Of a stretch of DNA of 64,000 nucleotides, positions 1 to 7,793 are shown piece after piece. Made by a program: the position numbers and the translations under genes. Source of the DNA: Sinomonas mesophila (GTDB lineage Bacteria > Actinomycetota > Actinomycetes > Actinomycetales > Micrococcaceae). Each line of letters starts with the position of its first letter. Position 1 is the stretch's first letter. The DNA is taken from NCBI RefSeq assembly GCF_001999765.1, contig NZ_KV908325.1, positions 62,256 to 126,255 on the forward strand, given 5' to 3'. A model generated the notes under the pieces. It was given only the letters and a program-made list of their open reading frames with translations. It did not search any database and was not told the DNA's origin.

Positions 1-28
1 TCGATCCCCACAACTTCGATCCCCACAA
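1..28. repeat. two direct copies of TCGATCCCCACAA at the window edge
   Basis: The 13-mer TCGATCCCCACAA occurs at 1-13 and again at 16-28, a period of 15 bp. The window starts inside it, so more copies may lie upstream. It is part of the leader in front of the efflux pump gene; no function can be assigned. Confidence 0.5.
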
Positions 29-122
29 ACGGGGTTCTCCCAAGACCCGTCTCAAGCGGGACTCCCTCAGGGAATCCGGTTCATGGTCCGATCGGAGCAG
101 TACTGCAACGAGAGGGAGTTTC

Positions 123-1364
123 ATGTCATCCGACACTTCGGTCCTCCGTGAGCGCGAGGCGCAGGGGCCGAGCGGCAGCGAGCATCATCCCGAGCACTGG
201 GGAGGCGTCTTCGCCATGTCCTTCGGTGCCTTCGCGCTGGTCGCCTCGGAATTCATGCCCGTGAGCCTGCTCACGCCCATGGCCGCCGACCTCCAGGTCT
301 CCGAAGGGATGGTCGGGCAGGGCATCGCGATATCCGGAGTGTTCGCCGTGCTCACCAGCCTGTCGATCTCCGCGCTGACCGGCAGCATGGACCGCAGGAC
401 ACTGCTGATCGGGCTGACGGCGCTCATGGGCGTCTCGGGCGCCTTGGTCTCGCTGGCCCCGGGCTACCTTCCCTTCATGGCCGGCCGGGCATTCATCGGT
501 GTGGTGATCGGTGGCTTCTGGTCCATGTCGGCAGCCACCGCCATGCGGCTCGTGTCCGCCAGCCGCGTGCCCCGCGCCTTAGCGATCGTCAACGGCGGCA
601 ACGCCCTCGCCACCGTGCTGGCGGCGCCACTGGGCAGCTACCTGGGCTCCATCATGGGATGGCGGGGCGCGTTCTTCTGTCTGGTCCCGGTCTCCGCTCT
701 CTGCCTGGTCTGGCTGTGGATCAGCCTGCCTTCCCTTCCCGCCCCTCAGCGTTCGACGACGGTCCGCGACATCTTCGCGATCTTCACGGCCTTCCGGAGC
801 CGCGCCGTTGCCTGGGGCATGGCCGCCTGCGGCGCCTTCTTCATGGGCCAGTTCATGCTCTTCACCTACGTCCGGCCGTTCCTGGAGACGGTGACCCGGA
901 TCGACGTGACCGCCGTCTCCCTCGTGCTGCTCGTGCTCGGCATGACGGGCTTCGTCGGCACCGTGCTGATCGGCCGCTTCCTCGGACCGGGGCTGTACCG
1001 GACCCTGACCGCTATCCCTGCCGCGATGGCGCTCCTCGCGGCAGCCTTGATTCCCTTCGGCGCCTGGTTCGCCGCAGTCGTGGTTCTGCTGGGGCTGTGG
1101 GGGCTTCTGGGGACGTCGGCACCTGTCGGCTGGTGGAGTTGGGTCGCCGAGGCCATGCCCCACAGGGCCGAACAGGGCGGCGGACTCATGGTGGCCGTTG
1201 TCCAGACGTGTATCGCGCTCGGTTCCACCATGGGCGGAATCCTGTTCGACTCCCTCGGTTACCAGACCACCTTCCTGGCCGGTGCGGCGGTGCTGCTGCT
1301 GGCCTCCCTTCTGGCGCTCGTGACCACCCGAGTCACCCGCCGACAAGCCCAGCCAGCCTCGTAG
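123..1364 (+). CDS. MFS efflux transporter, NepI-like (purine ribonucleoside efflux type)
   Basis: This is a 413-residue inner-membrane protein with the 12-segment pattern of the major facilitator superfamily, DHA1 drug/metabolite efflux branch. From about residue 43 it reads EFMPVSLLTPMAADL, followed by SEGMVGQ, MDRR, and GGFWSMSAATAMRLV near residue 130. This is the pattern of Escherichia coli NepI, which exports purine ribonucleosides by proton antiport. The length (413 versus about 396) and the conserved PVGWWSW stretch near residue 335 also fit. The ATG at 123 has a GAGGGAG ribosome site. It stands alone and converges on the sulfur operon, with two strong hairpins between them. Substrate is inferred from similarity only; another small metabolite or drug is possible. 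Confidence 0.8.
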   Translation: MSSDTSVLREREAQGPSGSEHHPEHWGGVFAMSFGAFALVASEFMPVSLLTPMAADLQVSEGMVGQGIAISGVFAVLTSLSISALTGSMDRRTLLIGLTALMGVSGALVSLAPGYLPFMAGRAFIGVVIGGFWSMSAATAMRLVSASRVPRALAIVNGGNALATVLAAPLGSYLGSIMGWRGAFFCLVPVSALCLVWLWISLPSLPAPQRSTTVRDIFAIFTAFRSRAVAWGMAACGAFFMGQFMLFTYVRPFLETVTRIDVTAVSLVLLVLGMTGFVGTVLIGRFLGPGLYRTLTAIPAAMALLAAALIPFGAWFAAVVVLLGLWGLLGTSAPVGWWSWVAEAMPHRAEQGGGLMVAVVQTCIALGSTMGGILFDSLGYQTTFLAGAAVLLLASLLALVTTRVTRRQAQPAS

Positions 1365-1387
1365 GCAAGGCCGGACCCAGGTGGGCT

Positions 1388-1418
1388 GCACGACGGCGGA
1401 CGGCCGCCGCCGTCGTGC
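1388..1418. terminator. bidirectional hairpin terminator between convergent genes
   Basis: A perfect 12-bp stem pairs 1388-1399 (GCACGACGGCGG) with 1407-1418 across a 7-nt loop. It lies 24 bp after the efflux pump stop and in front of the end of the oppositely oriented sulfur operon. There is no clear U tract, which is common in high-GC actinobacteria. Confidence 0.6.
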
Positions 1419-1453
1419 GTCACAGGCAGCAGCACCGGGTGCCCGGCCACCCT

Positions 1454-1513
1454 GCTGCGCGGGGTCCCCGGGGAGCGCTGCCATGAGGCAGCGCTCCGCC
1501 GAGGACCCCGCAG
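1454..1513. terminator. second, larger imperfect hairpin
   Basis: An outer stem (GGGGTCC against GGACCCC) encloses a perfect inner stem AGCGCTGCC/GGCAGCGCT with loop ATGA. It lies 30 bp from the end of the monooxygenase gene on the minus strand and probably terminates the sulfur operon. Confidence 0.5.
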
Positions 1514-1543
1514 ACCAGCCCGTGCCCAGCGATGGCGGCGGGA

Positions 1544-2887
1544 TCAGGAGACGTGCGGGAGCCCACTTGCGGCGCTGAGCCGGCCTGCGGGCAGTGGCAG
1601 CCCGTAGTGTTCCCGCAGGGTCGTGCCCGCGTACTCCTCGCGGAACAGGCCCCGTGCCTGGAGCCGTGGCACCACGTGGTCGACGAACTCTTCGAGCCCT
1701 GAGGGCAGGGCCGCCGGCATGATGTTGAAGCCGTCGGCGGCCCCGGCCAGGAACCAGGCTTCGAGGGCGTCTGTGACCTGCTCCGGCGTGCCGGCGACGG
1801 TCCGGTGCCCGCGTCCGCCGCCGAGCCGGCCGATGAGCTGGCGTACGGTGAGCCGCTCGCGGCGGGCCAAGTCCACGATGAGCGTGTACCGGCTCTTGGC
1901 GCCCTCGATCTCGTCCTCGTCGGGAAGGTCAGCGGGCAGTTCCCTGTCCAGCGGGAGGTCCTCCGGCGCGATGCGGAGGGTCTCGGCGAGCTCGTTGCGC
2001 GCGTATTCGGGACGGATGAGCTCGTCGAGCTCACGTTCGCGCCGCAGCGCCTCGGCCTCGGTCCCGCCGAGGATGGGCACGATGCCGGGGAGGATCTTGA
2101 TCCCCTCCGGATCGCGCCCGGCCGCGGCCGTGCGCGCCTTGAGATCCCTGTAGAACCTCTGTGCCTCCTCGAGGGTCTGCTGTGCCGTGAAGACGGCCTC
2201 GGCGTAGCTGGCGGCGAGGTCCTTGCCGTCCTGGGAGGAACCGGCCTGCACAATGACAGGCCGCCCCTGGGGGGAGCGGGGGACGTCGAGGGGGCCGCGG
2301 ACCGAGAAGTGCGGGCCGGAATGCTCGACGGCGCGCACCCGCCGCGCGTCGGCCCAGATCCCGGCTTCCTTGTCGGCGAGGATGGCGTCGTCGTCCCACG
2401 AGTCCCAGAGCTTGAAGGCGACGTCGAGGAACTCGGCCGCACGCTCGTAGCGTCCGCGGTGGAGCGGCTGGTCGTCGAGGCCGAAGTTCCGCGCGGCCTC
2501 GGCCCCCGCCGTCGTCACGACGTTCCACCCGGCGCGGCCGCCGGAGAGGTGGTCGATGGAGGCGAAGCGCCGGGCGAGGTTGTACGGCGAGTTGTAGCTC
2601 GTCGAGGCGGTCGCGATGAGCCCGATCCGCTCGGTGGCCGCCGCGAGGGCGGCGAGCAGCACGGTGGGCTCGACGGCGCTGGTCGGCCGCCGCTCGACGG
2701 AGCCCCACAGCACGGGCGAGTCGGCGAAGAACACGGAGTCGAGCTTCCCCCGCTCGGCGGTCTGGGCCAGATGGGTGAAGTGCGCGAGGCTGGTGCCGGC
2801 GTGCGGGTCGCTCTCGGGGAGCCGCCACGAGGCCTCGTGGTGGCCGGTGCTCATGAGGAACGCGTTCAGGTGCAGCTTCTTGGCCAT
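1544..2887 (-). CDS. FMNH2-dependent monooxygenase, NtaA/SnaA/DszA family (LLM flavin oxidoreductase)
   Basis: This 447-residue protein belongs to the bacterial luciferase-like superfamily, nitrilotriacetate monooxygenase component A type. Family marks include MAKKLHLNAFLMSTGHHEASW at the start, the SVFFADSP strand near residue 52, SGGRAGWNVVTT near 130, and the VIVQAGSSQDGKDLAA stretch near 212. These enzymes use reduced FMN from a separate reductase to oxidise C-S, C-N or related bonds. It is the last gene of the operon, starting 2 nt after the dioxygenase stop. A flavin reductase sits at the head of the same operon. The context of sulfonate/sulfate-ester type transporter and SAM riboswitch argues for an organosulfur substrate. 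The exact substrate cannot be read from the sequence. Confidence 0.88.
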   Translation of the reverse strand: MAKKLHLNAFLMSTGHHEASWRLPESDPHAGTSLAHFTHLAQTAERGKLDSVFFADSPVLWGSVERRPTSAVEPTVLLAALAAATERIGLIATASTSYNSPYNLARRFASIDHLSGGRAGWNVVTTAGAEAARNFGLDDQPLHRGRYERAAEFLDVAFKLWDSWDDDAILADKEAGIWADARRVRAVEHSGPHFSVRGPLDVPRSPQGRPVIVQAGSSQDGKDLAASYAEAVFTAQQTLEEAQRFYRDLKARTAAAGRDPEGIKILPGIVPILGGTEAEALRRERELDELIRPEYARNELAETLRIAPEDLPLDRELPADLPDEDEIEGAKSRYTLIVDLARRERLTVRQLIGRLGGGRGHRTVAGTPEQVTDALEAWFLAGAADGFNIMPAALPSGLEEFVDHVVPRLQARGLFREEYAGTTLREHYGLPLPAGRLSAASGLPHVS

Positions 2888-2889
2888 GC

Positions 2890-3855
2890 TCAGGCACCCG
2901 CCCCGAGAGTGACGACCCCGGCAGTGCCCACCCCGACAGGGACCACCTCGGAGTAGTGGGACGAGTCGCCCTCGATGGCCTGGCTGGGCGTCCCGTCGAT
3001 GCCGGCGGGGATGTCTCCGGCGATCGTGACGCGGTTGAGCTTGCGGGGCTGGTCGTCGTAGTTCGACGGGGCGTAGTGCTGGGTGATGCGGTTGTCGAAC
3101 AGGACGAGCTGGTTCGGCTCCCAGTCCACGCGCACCACGTTCTCGGGTCGGGTGATGTAGGCCTGGAGCAGGCGCAGGATGTCCCTGGATTCGGTGGTGG
3201 AGAGCCCGACGATCCGGAGTCGCTGCGCGAAGCCGCCGATGAACAGGCCCCGTTCGCGGGTGAGGGGGTGCACGCGGACCACGGGGTGGGCGGTCTGGTA
3301 CTTGATGCGGGTGAAGACCTTGCGGCGCTCCTCCGCACCCTCGTGCTCGAGGTTCTTCGGCACGGCGTAGTCATAGTCGTTGGTGTGGATGGCCCAGAGC
3401 GTGTCGGCGAAGTTCCTCAGCTCGGCGGGCAGGTCCTCGTAGGCGGCCGCCGAGGAGGCGATGAGCGTCTCGCCGCCGTACGAGGGCACCGTGACGCTGC
3501 GCAGGGTCGTGGCCTGGGGCGGGTTGAGCACGAAGGTGACGTCGGTGTGCCACGTGTTCGCGGATCCGTCCTCACTGTCCACGGGCAGCACGTTCTCGGC
3601 GCCGTCCACGGACGCGACGGTGGGGTGGGCCGTGGTGAGGGGGCCGAACCGGGACGCGAAGCGGACCTGGTCCTCGTCGGTGCGGATGTTGGCCTCGCGG
3701 AACACGAGGGCCTTGTGCTCGTTCAGGGCGCCGCGGATCTCCCGGATGGTCTCCTCCGAGAGATCCTGGCTGAGGTCGAGGCCCCGGATCTCGGCGCCGA
3801 TGCGCGCGCCGAGCTTGGTGAAGGCGAGACGGGTGGAGATGGCAGTGCTGGTCAT
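2890..3855 (-). CDS. Fe(II)/2-oxoglutarate dioxygenase, TauD/AtsK family (alkylsulfatase-like)
   Basis: This 321-residue cytosolic enzyme releases sulfur from organosulfur compounds by oxidising the adjacent carbon. The iron ligands are visible as HTD in NTWHTDVTFV near residue 123 and the distal His in ITQHYAP near 275. An Arg in the following VTIAGDIP segment region would bind 2-oxoglutarate. The pattern HPVVRVHPLTRERGLFIG, and the EYDYA-like NDYDYA near residue 160, resemble Pseudomonas AtsK (alkyl sulfate dioxygenase) more than taurine-specific TauD. It has a C-terminal tail of about 20 residues beyond AtsK. It lies between the ABC permease and the flavin monooxygenase in one operon. Alkyl sulfates, sulfonates or both could be substrates. 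Confidence 0.87.
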   Translation of the reverse strand: MTSTAISTRLAFTKLGARIGAEIRGLDLSQDLSEETIREIRGALNEHKALVFREANIRTDEDQVRFASRFGPLTTAHPTVASVDGAENVLPVDSEDGSANTWHTDVTFVLNPPQATTLRSVTVPSYGGETLIASSAAAYEDLPAELRNFADTLWAIHTNDYDYAVPKNLEHEGAEERRKVFTRIKYQTAHPVVRVHPLTRERGLFIGGFAQRLRIVGLSTTESRDILRLLQAYITRPENVVRVDWEPNQLVLFDNRITQHYAPSNYDDQPRKLNRVTIAGDIPAGIDGTPSQAIEGDSSHYSEVVPVGVGTAGVVTLGAGA

Positions 3856-3889
3856 GACTGGGTCCTTTCGAAGGGAGGGAAGGGCAGGT

Positions 3890-4807
3890 TCAGGCGTTGG
3901 CCTCGACTCGCCAGCGCGAGAAGTGGCGCTCGAGAGCGACGAGGAGCGTGTTCACGGCCAGGCCGAGGACGGAGACGGTGAGGATCCCGGCATACATGTC
4001 CGGGATGAGGAAGCTGGACTGCGCGTTGACGATCAGGTAGCCGAGCCCGGCCTTGGCCCCGACCATCTCGGCCGCGATGAGCACGAGGATCGACGCCGTG
4101 CCCGCCATGCGGATGCCGGTGAAGATCGTGGGCACGGCCGAGGGCAGGATCACCTTGCGGAACAGCGCGAGACTGGAGAGCCCGAGCGAGCGCGCGGCCC
4201 GTACGAGCAGCGGGTCCACGGTCCGCACGCCCGCGATCGTGTTGAGCAGCACCGGGAAGAACGCGGCGTAGGCGACGATCGTGACCTTCGACTCCTCGCC
4301 GATCCCGAGCAGGAGCGTGAACACCGGCAGCAGCGCGAGGGCGGCGGTGTTGCGGAAGACCTCCAGGAGCGGCGTGAAGAACGAGCCGAGCGGCCGGTAC
4401 CACGCGGACACGAGCCCCGCGGCGACGCCGAGCACGACAGCGAGTCCGAACCCCGCCGCCGAGCGCGTGAGGCTCGCGGCGAGGTGCCCCTGCAGCGCGC
4501 CCGTCGCCACCAGGCTCCCCGTGGCAGCGAGCACCTCGTGCAGGGGCGGGAGGAAGACGCGCGTCGAGGGCGGGGCGAACCATAGCGGCCCCACCTCCCA
4601 CAGGAGAAGGAACGCGAGGATCGCCGCGGACTTCCACAGGGTGGAACGGACGACGCGCTGGGTGGAACGGACGGCGGCGGCGGCTCGCCGGAGCGTGCGG
4701 GCAGCGGCCTCTGTCCGGCCGGCAGGCACCGGGTGGAGGGCGGTCGTGCCCGATTCTGCCGCGGCGGGGGCGGTGGCAGCATGGACGGGGGATGTGAGGG
4801 TTGACAT
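3890..4807 (-). CDS. ABC transporter permease, SsuC/TauC type
   Basis: This 305-residue membrane protein carries the BPD_transp_1 fold. A hydrophilic, Ala-rich N-terminus of about 65 residues is followed by about six membrane segments. The coupling (EAA) loop is visible as LVRAARSLGLSSLALFRKVILPSAVPTIFTG, matching the SsuC/TauC consensus (ARxLGAS…VxLPAAxPxIxTG). It forms the channel for the organosulfur compound and docks on the ATPase encoded upstream. Its ATG overlaps the ATPase stop by one base (TGATG), indicating translational coupling. The dioxygenase starts 34 nt downstream. Confidence 0.9.
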   Translation of the reverse strand: MSTLTSPVHAATAPAAAESGTTALHPVPAGRTEAAARTLRRAAAAVRSTQRVVRSTLWKSAAILAFLLLWEVGPLWFAPPSTRVFLPPLHEVLAATGSLVATGALQGHLAASLTRSAAGFGLAVVLGVAAGLVSAWYRPLGSFFTPLLEVFRNTAALALLPVFTLLLGIGEESKVTIVAYAAFFPVLLNTIAGVRTVDPLLVRAARSLGLSSLALFRKVILPSAVPTIFTGIRMAGTASILVLIAAEMVGAKAGLGYLIVNAQSSFLIPDMYAGILTVSVLGLAVNTLLVALERHFSRWRVEANA

Positions 4808-5682
4808 CAGGCGAGGCTCCTCTCGCGCTCGGCGCTTGTTGCGGTCTTCGCGTGCTCATCGGGGGCCGAGCCGTCGGGCTGGATCTTGCGGTGGCCGGCA
4901 TCCTGGGCGCGGCGGACCTCGTCGTGCAGGAGGTCCCACACGCGATGGCGGTAGTCGACGAAGGCGGGGTGCGAGCGGATGTCCGCCTCGTCGTCGTGCG
5001 TGGGGAGATGGATGTCCACGATCGCCTTGAGCCGCCCGGGCCGGGAGCTCAGGACCGCGACCCGCTGCCCGAGGTAGACGGCCTCCTCGATGCCGTGCGT
5101 GATGAAGACGATGGTCTTGCCCGTGGCCCGCCAGATCTTCACCAGTTCGCCCTGGAGCTGCTCGCGGGTCTGGGCGTCGAGGGCGGCGAAGGGTTCGTCC
5201 ATGAGGAGGATGTCGGGCTCGTAGGCGAGGCTGCGGGCGATCGCGACGCGCTGCTTCATCCCGCCCGAGAGCTCGTGCGGATACCGGTCCTCGAACCCCG
5301 CGAGCCCCACGAGTCCCAGGTAGTGGCTGGCCCTCTCGGCCCGTTCGCGTTTGCCCAGGCCCGTGCCCTCGAGCCCGATCGAGACATTCTGCGAGGCCGT
5401 GCGCCACGGGAAGAGCGCGTACTGCTGGAACACGACGGCCCGGTCCGGGCCCGGGCCGGTGACCGGCCTGCCGTCCACGAGCACCTCGCCCGAGGTGGGC
5501 CTGGTGAGGCCCGCGAGCAGGTCGAGGAGCGTGGTCTTGCCAGAGCCGCTCGGGCCCACGAGGGTCAGGAATTCACCCTCATGGACGTCGAGGGTGATCG
5601 TGTCGAGGGCGGTCAGGGTGCCGGCGCCGCCGCGGACCGGAAAATGCTGGCTGACGTCGCGCAGGCTGATCTTCGGCGTCAT
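4807..5682 (-). CDS. ABC transporter ATPase, SsuB/TauB type
   Basis: This 291-residue nucleotide-binding protein has a Walker A GPSGSGKTT near residue 43, a Q-loop in VVFQQYALFPWR, the signature LSGGMKQR near residue 138, and Walker B ILLMDEPFAALD with the switch His in FITHGIEEA. The order and wording match the nitrate/sulfonate/taurine importer group. The gene starts 3 nt after the binding-protein stop and overlaps the permease start. It has a charged tail of about 40 residues after the ATPase core. Confidence 0.92.
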   Translation of the reverse strand: MTPKISLRDVSQHFPVRGGAGTLTALDTITLDVHEGEFLTLVGPSGSGKTTLLDLLAGLTRPTSGEVLVDGRPVTGPGPDRAVVFQQYALFPWRTASQNVSIGLEGTGLGKRERAERASHYLGLVGLAGFEDRYPHELSGGMKQRVAIARSLAYEPDILLMDEPFAALDAQTREQLQGELVKIWRATGKTIVFITHGIEEAVYLGQRVAVLSSRPGRLKAIVDIHLPTHDDEADIRSHPAFVDYRHRVWDLLHDEVRRAQDAGHRKIQPDGSAPDEHAKTATSAERERSLA

Positions 5683-5685
5683 GGG

Positions 5686-6717
5686 TCATCCCTTCGCTGC
5701 GGGCTGCGCGGTGGCGAGCTCGTTGAACTCGTTCGTGTAGTACTTCGACGGGGCAATGGGGCCGTTCACGATCCCGGACTCATGGAGCCACCTGTCCCAG
5801 CGGGCGAAATCGGCGTCGCCGATGATGCCCGCGTTGGGCACGCCGACGCTCTGCCAGTACTTCAGGTTCTTGGTGCTCTCGCCGCGGTTGCGCTTCTCGA
5901 TGATCTGGGTGAAGCGCTCGATCACCTGCTCGCGCGGGGTCGTGCGCTCCCATTCGATGGCCTTCGCGACGCCCGTGGTGAACGCGCGAACGGTCTCGGG
6001 GTTCTGGGCGATGAAATCGCTGCGGAACACGTACTGCCCGCCCGCGAACGCGCCGAACAGGCTGTAGTCGCTGAAGAGGGAGCGCAGGCCGCCAGCCGCG
6101 ACCGCGTTGTCCTGGAGAACACCGCCCAGCGAGCCGGCGTCCACCTGACCGCGGCGGATCGCCTCCTCCGTGTCGTTGGGCGGGAGCACGACGAGCTGGA
6201 CCTGCTCGATCTCCTCCGGCGTGAGCCCGTTCTTCTCCAGCCAGGTGTCGATCACAGCCTCGTGATGCGCGCCGAGCGTGTTGACGGCGACCTTCTTGCC
6301 GATCAGGTCCCGGGCGCTGCGGATGGGGCTGTCGTCCCGGACGTAGTAGCCGGTGAAGGTCTTCTCGTCCTCGCCGTAGTAGTTCACGACCGCCTTCACG
6401 GGTGCCCCTGCTTCGATGAGCTTGACGACGGCGCCGGCGAACGCGCCGCCGACATCCGTCTGGCCTGTCGCGGCGGACTGGATGTCCTGGGGCCCGCTCG
6501 TCGTATTGCCCACCCATCTGAGCCTGACGTCGCCGAGGAAGCCGAGATCTTGGGCGAGCTCGGCCAGGGTGACATTGTTCGCGGAGCCCTGATAGCGGAG
6601 CTCGGTGGTCTCCTGCCCTCCGGCGCCCGTGGCGGCAGCGGAGCCTGAGCAGGCCGAAACGGCCAGGGCGATGACGGCAGCGACCGCCGCACCTGCAATG
6701 GACGTGAGTTTCTTCAT
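5686..6717 (-). CDS. ABC substrate-binding lipoprotein, sulfonate/sulfate-ester type (SsuA/AtsR-like)
   Basis: This 343-residue exported lipoprotein has an n-region MKK, a hydrophobic core, and the lipobox VSAC with the acylated Cys near residue 23. The mature part follows the NMT1/SsuA-like type II periplasmic-binding fold. Examples are NNVTLAELAQDLGFLGDVRL near the N-terminus and the SGPQDIQSAATGQTDVGGAFAGAVV and GKKVAVNTLGAHHEAV segments. It would capture the organosulfur compound for the ATPase and permease encoded immediately downstream. The ribosome site is modest (AGGA 9 nt before the ATG). A hairpin separates it from the flavin reductase, so read-through or a second promoter is possible. 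Confidence 0.88.
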   Translation of the reverse strand: MKKLTSIAGAAVAAVIALAVSACSGSAAATGAGGQETTELRYQGSANNVTLAELAQDLGFLGDVRLRWVGNTTSGPQDIQSAATGQTDVGGAFAGAVVKLIEAGAPVKAVVNYYGEDEKTFTGYYVRDDSPIRSARDLIGKKVAVNTLGAHHEAVIDTWLEKNGLTPEEIEQVQLVVLPPNDTEEAIRRGQVDAGSLGGVLQDNAVAAGGLRSLFSDYSLFGAFAGGQYVFRSDFIAQNPETVRAFTTGVAKAIEWERTTPREQVIERFTQIIEKRNRGESTKNLKYWQSVGVPNAGIIGDADFARWDRWLHESGIVNGPIAPSKYYTNEFNELATAQPAAKG

Positions 6718-6806
6718 GGACGTTTCCTAGGGTTTCTGGGGTGCACGAAGGCAGCCGTGAGGGACGCGCGGGACTCCGCGCGCAGGATGGAATGAAGGGG
6801 GCCAGG

Positions 6807-6859
6807 CGGGCCGCCGCGCCCGGGGCGATAGGCGCCGTCTGCCCGGAGGCGGCGGCCCG
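6807..6859 (-). terminator. intercistronic stem-loop after the flavin reductase gene
   Basis: A perfect 11-bp stem pairs 6807-6817 (CGGGCCGCCGC) with 6849-6859. It lies in the 164-nt gap between flavin reductase and binding protein genes. It could partly terminate transcription or protect the upstream message, tuning reductase against transporter levels. Confidence 0.4.
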
Positions 6860-6881
6860 GCCGGCTACAGGGTCCGGAAGA

Positions 6882-7370
6882 CTACTTGGCCCAGTAGACG
6901 TGGTTGGTCAGGGGACGGAAGCTCTCCGGATCCGAGACGCTCACTGCCTCGCCGATCAGGATCACGTGGTCCCCTGCCTCCACCCGCTGCCACAGGCGAC
7001 ACTCGAGGCGCGGGACGTCGTCGGCCATGATCGGCGAGCCCAGCACCCCGGGCTCCCAGGCCAGTCCCGCAAACTTCTCCGTCCCCTTCGCCACGAAGCG
7101 CCGCACGAGGTCGCGATCCGACTCGGACAGGATGTGCACCGCGAAGTTGTCGGTGGTGTTCCACACATCGAAGGACGAGGACCGCCGGTCCACCGCCCAC
7201 GAGACCAGCGGCGGGTCCAGGCTCACGGACGTCAGCGAGTTGCTCACCAGGCCCGCCAGAGTGCCTTCGCTGCGGGTAGTGATGACCGAGACGCCCGTTG
7301 CCCAGTGCCCCATCGCGCGGCGGAGCTCCGCCCCGCTCACGGCCTGCACAGTCGTCACCGTCATCGTCAT
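6882..7370 (-). CDS. flavin reductase, HpaC/DIM6-NTAB family
   Basis: This 162-residue FMN-binding split-barrel protein supplies reduced flavin to a two-component monooxygenase, using NAD(P)H. Family marks are LRRAMGHWATGVSVITTR near residue 15, LVSNSLTSVSLDPPLVSWAV, and the GDHVILIGEAVS strand near residue 133. It is the first gene after the riboswitch. The oxygenase partner is most likely the NtaA-type enzyme at the far end of the operon. Two ATGs (7370 and 7364) are close together; the outer one is used here because a purine-rich stretch precedes it. Confidence 0.88.
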   Translation of the reverse strand: MTMTVTTVQAVSGAELRRAMGHWATGVSVITTRSEGTLAGLVSNSLTSVSLDPPLVSWAVDRRSSSFDVWNTTDNFAVHILSESDRDLVRRFVAKGTEKFAGLAWEPGVLGSPIMADDVPRLECRLWQRVEAGDHVILIGEAVSVSDPESFRPLTNHVYWAK

Positions 7371-7401
7371 CCCTCAGCCCTCCCCCCGGACGCCCGCCTC
7401 C

Positions 7402-7520
7402 GGGCGCCGTACTTGCCGCGGATGGAACACCGCGGCCGGATCCTCATCTGGGGCACCCCACTACGGGAGAGGGTTGCCGCCCGGCCAGCCAGAGCTTTCC
7501 GCCGGGGCTCTTGATCCTGG
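7402..7520 (-). promoter_or_regulatory. SAM-IV riboswitch
   Basis: Read on the minus strand, the leader shows P1 closed by GGATC (7513-7517) with GATCC (7438-7442). Inside are the core blocks GCTGGCCGG, CGGCAACCCTC and GTGGGGTGCCCC, followed by the 3' pseudoknot region CCGCGGCAAGTACGGCGCC. These blocks and their order match the SAM-IV class known from Actinomycetales, for example the Mycobacterium leader. SAM-I differs in the regions outside the core. It precedes the flavin reductase start by about 30 nt. A G-rich stem (GCGCCC…GGGCG) and the ribosome site lie in between, so control of translation initiation is plausible. The family normally switches sulfur genes off when S-adenosylmethionine is plentiful. 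Confidence 0.9.
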
Positions 7521-7524
7521 TCCG

Positions 7525-7553
7525 AATCTACGAAAGGCACCTGCCCCCGTCCA
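7525..7553 (-). promoter_or_regulatory. predicted promoter of the sulfur operon
   Basis: On the minus strand a -35 like TGGACG (7548-7553) and a -10 TAGATT (7525-7530) are separated by 17 bp. A start about 7 nt downstream falls on the first bases of the riboswitch P1 stem, which is the expected geometry. Confidence 0.55.
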
Positions 7554-7580
7554 TGCGCCTGCGTAACAACGACCCGTGGC

Positions 7581-7638
7581 GTCTCGAGGGGAAACACGGG
7601 GTCTCACAGGGAAACCAGACGGCGTCTCACGGGGAAAC
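7581..7638. repeat. three direct copies of GTCTC-ac-GGGGAAAC
   Basis: Fifteen-base units lie at 7581-7595 (GTCTCGAGGGGAAAC), 7601-7615 (GTCTCACAGGGAAAC) and 7624-7638 (GTCTCACGGGGAAAC). They sit just upstream of the sulfur-operon promoter and downstream of the glutamate dehydrogenase end. The 423-bp gap holds these repeats, the promoter and the riboswitch; I see no gene in the remaining 7640-7793. Confidence 0.6.
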
Positions 7639-7793
7639 AAGGACGCCCTGCGGGCAGCCCCAATACGACGGCAGCACCTACCTGCCCACGATGGTCGGGG
7701 CGAGCCCGCGCGCCGCGACCGTCAGGATCACGCCCGCTTGAGCGGCGGGCAGGAAGCCACCCATGCCGTCCGTGAAGAACTCAGGTGGTCGGG

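Noticed and set aside
1805-2956. 383-residue plus-strand frame across the flavin monooxygenase
   Set aside because: Opposite-strand shadow of a gene with clear family motifs; no ribosome site or domain.
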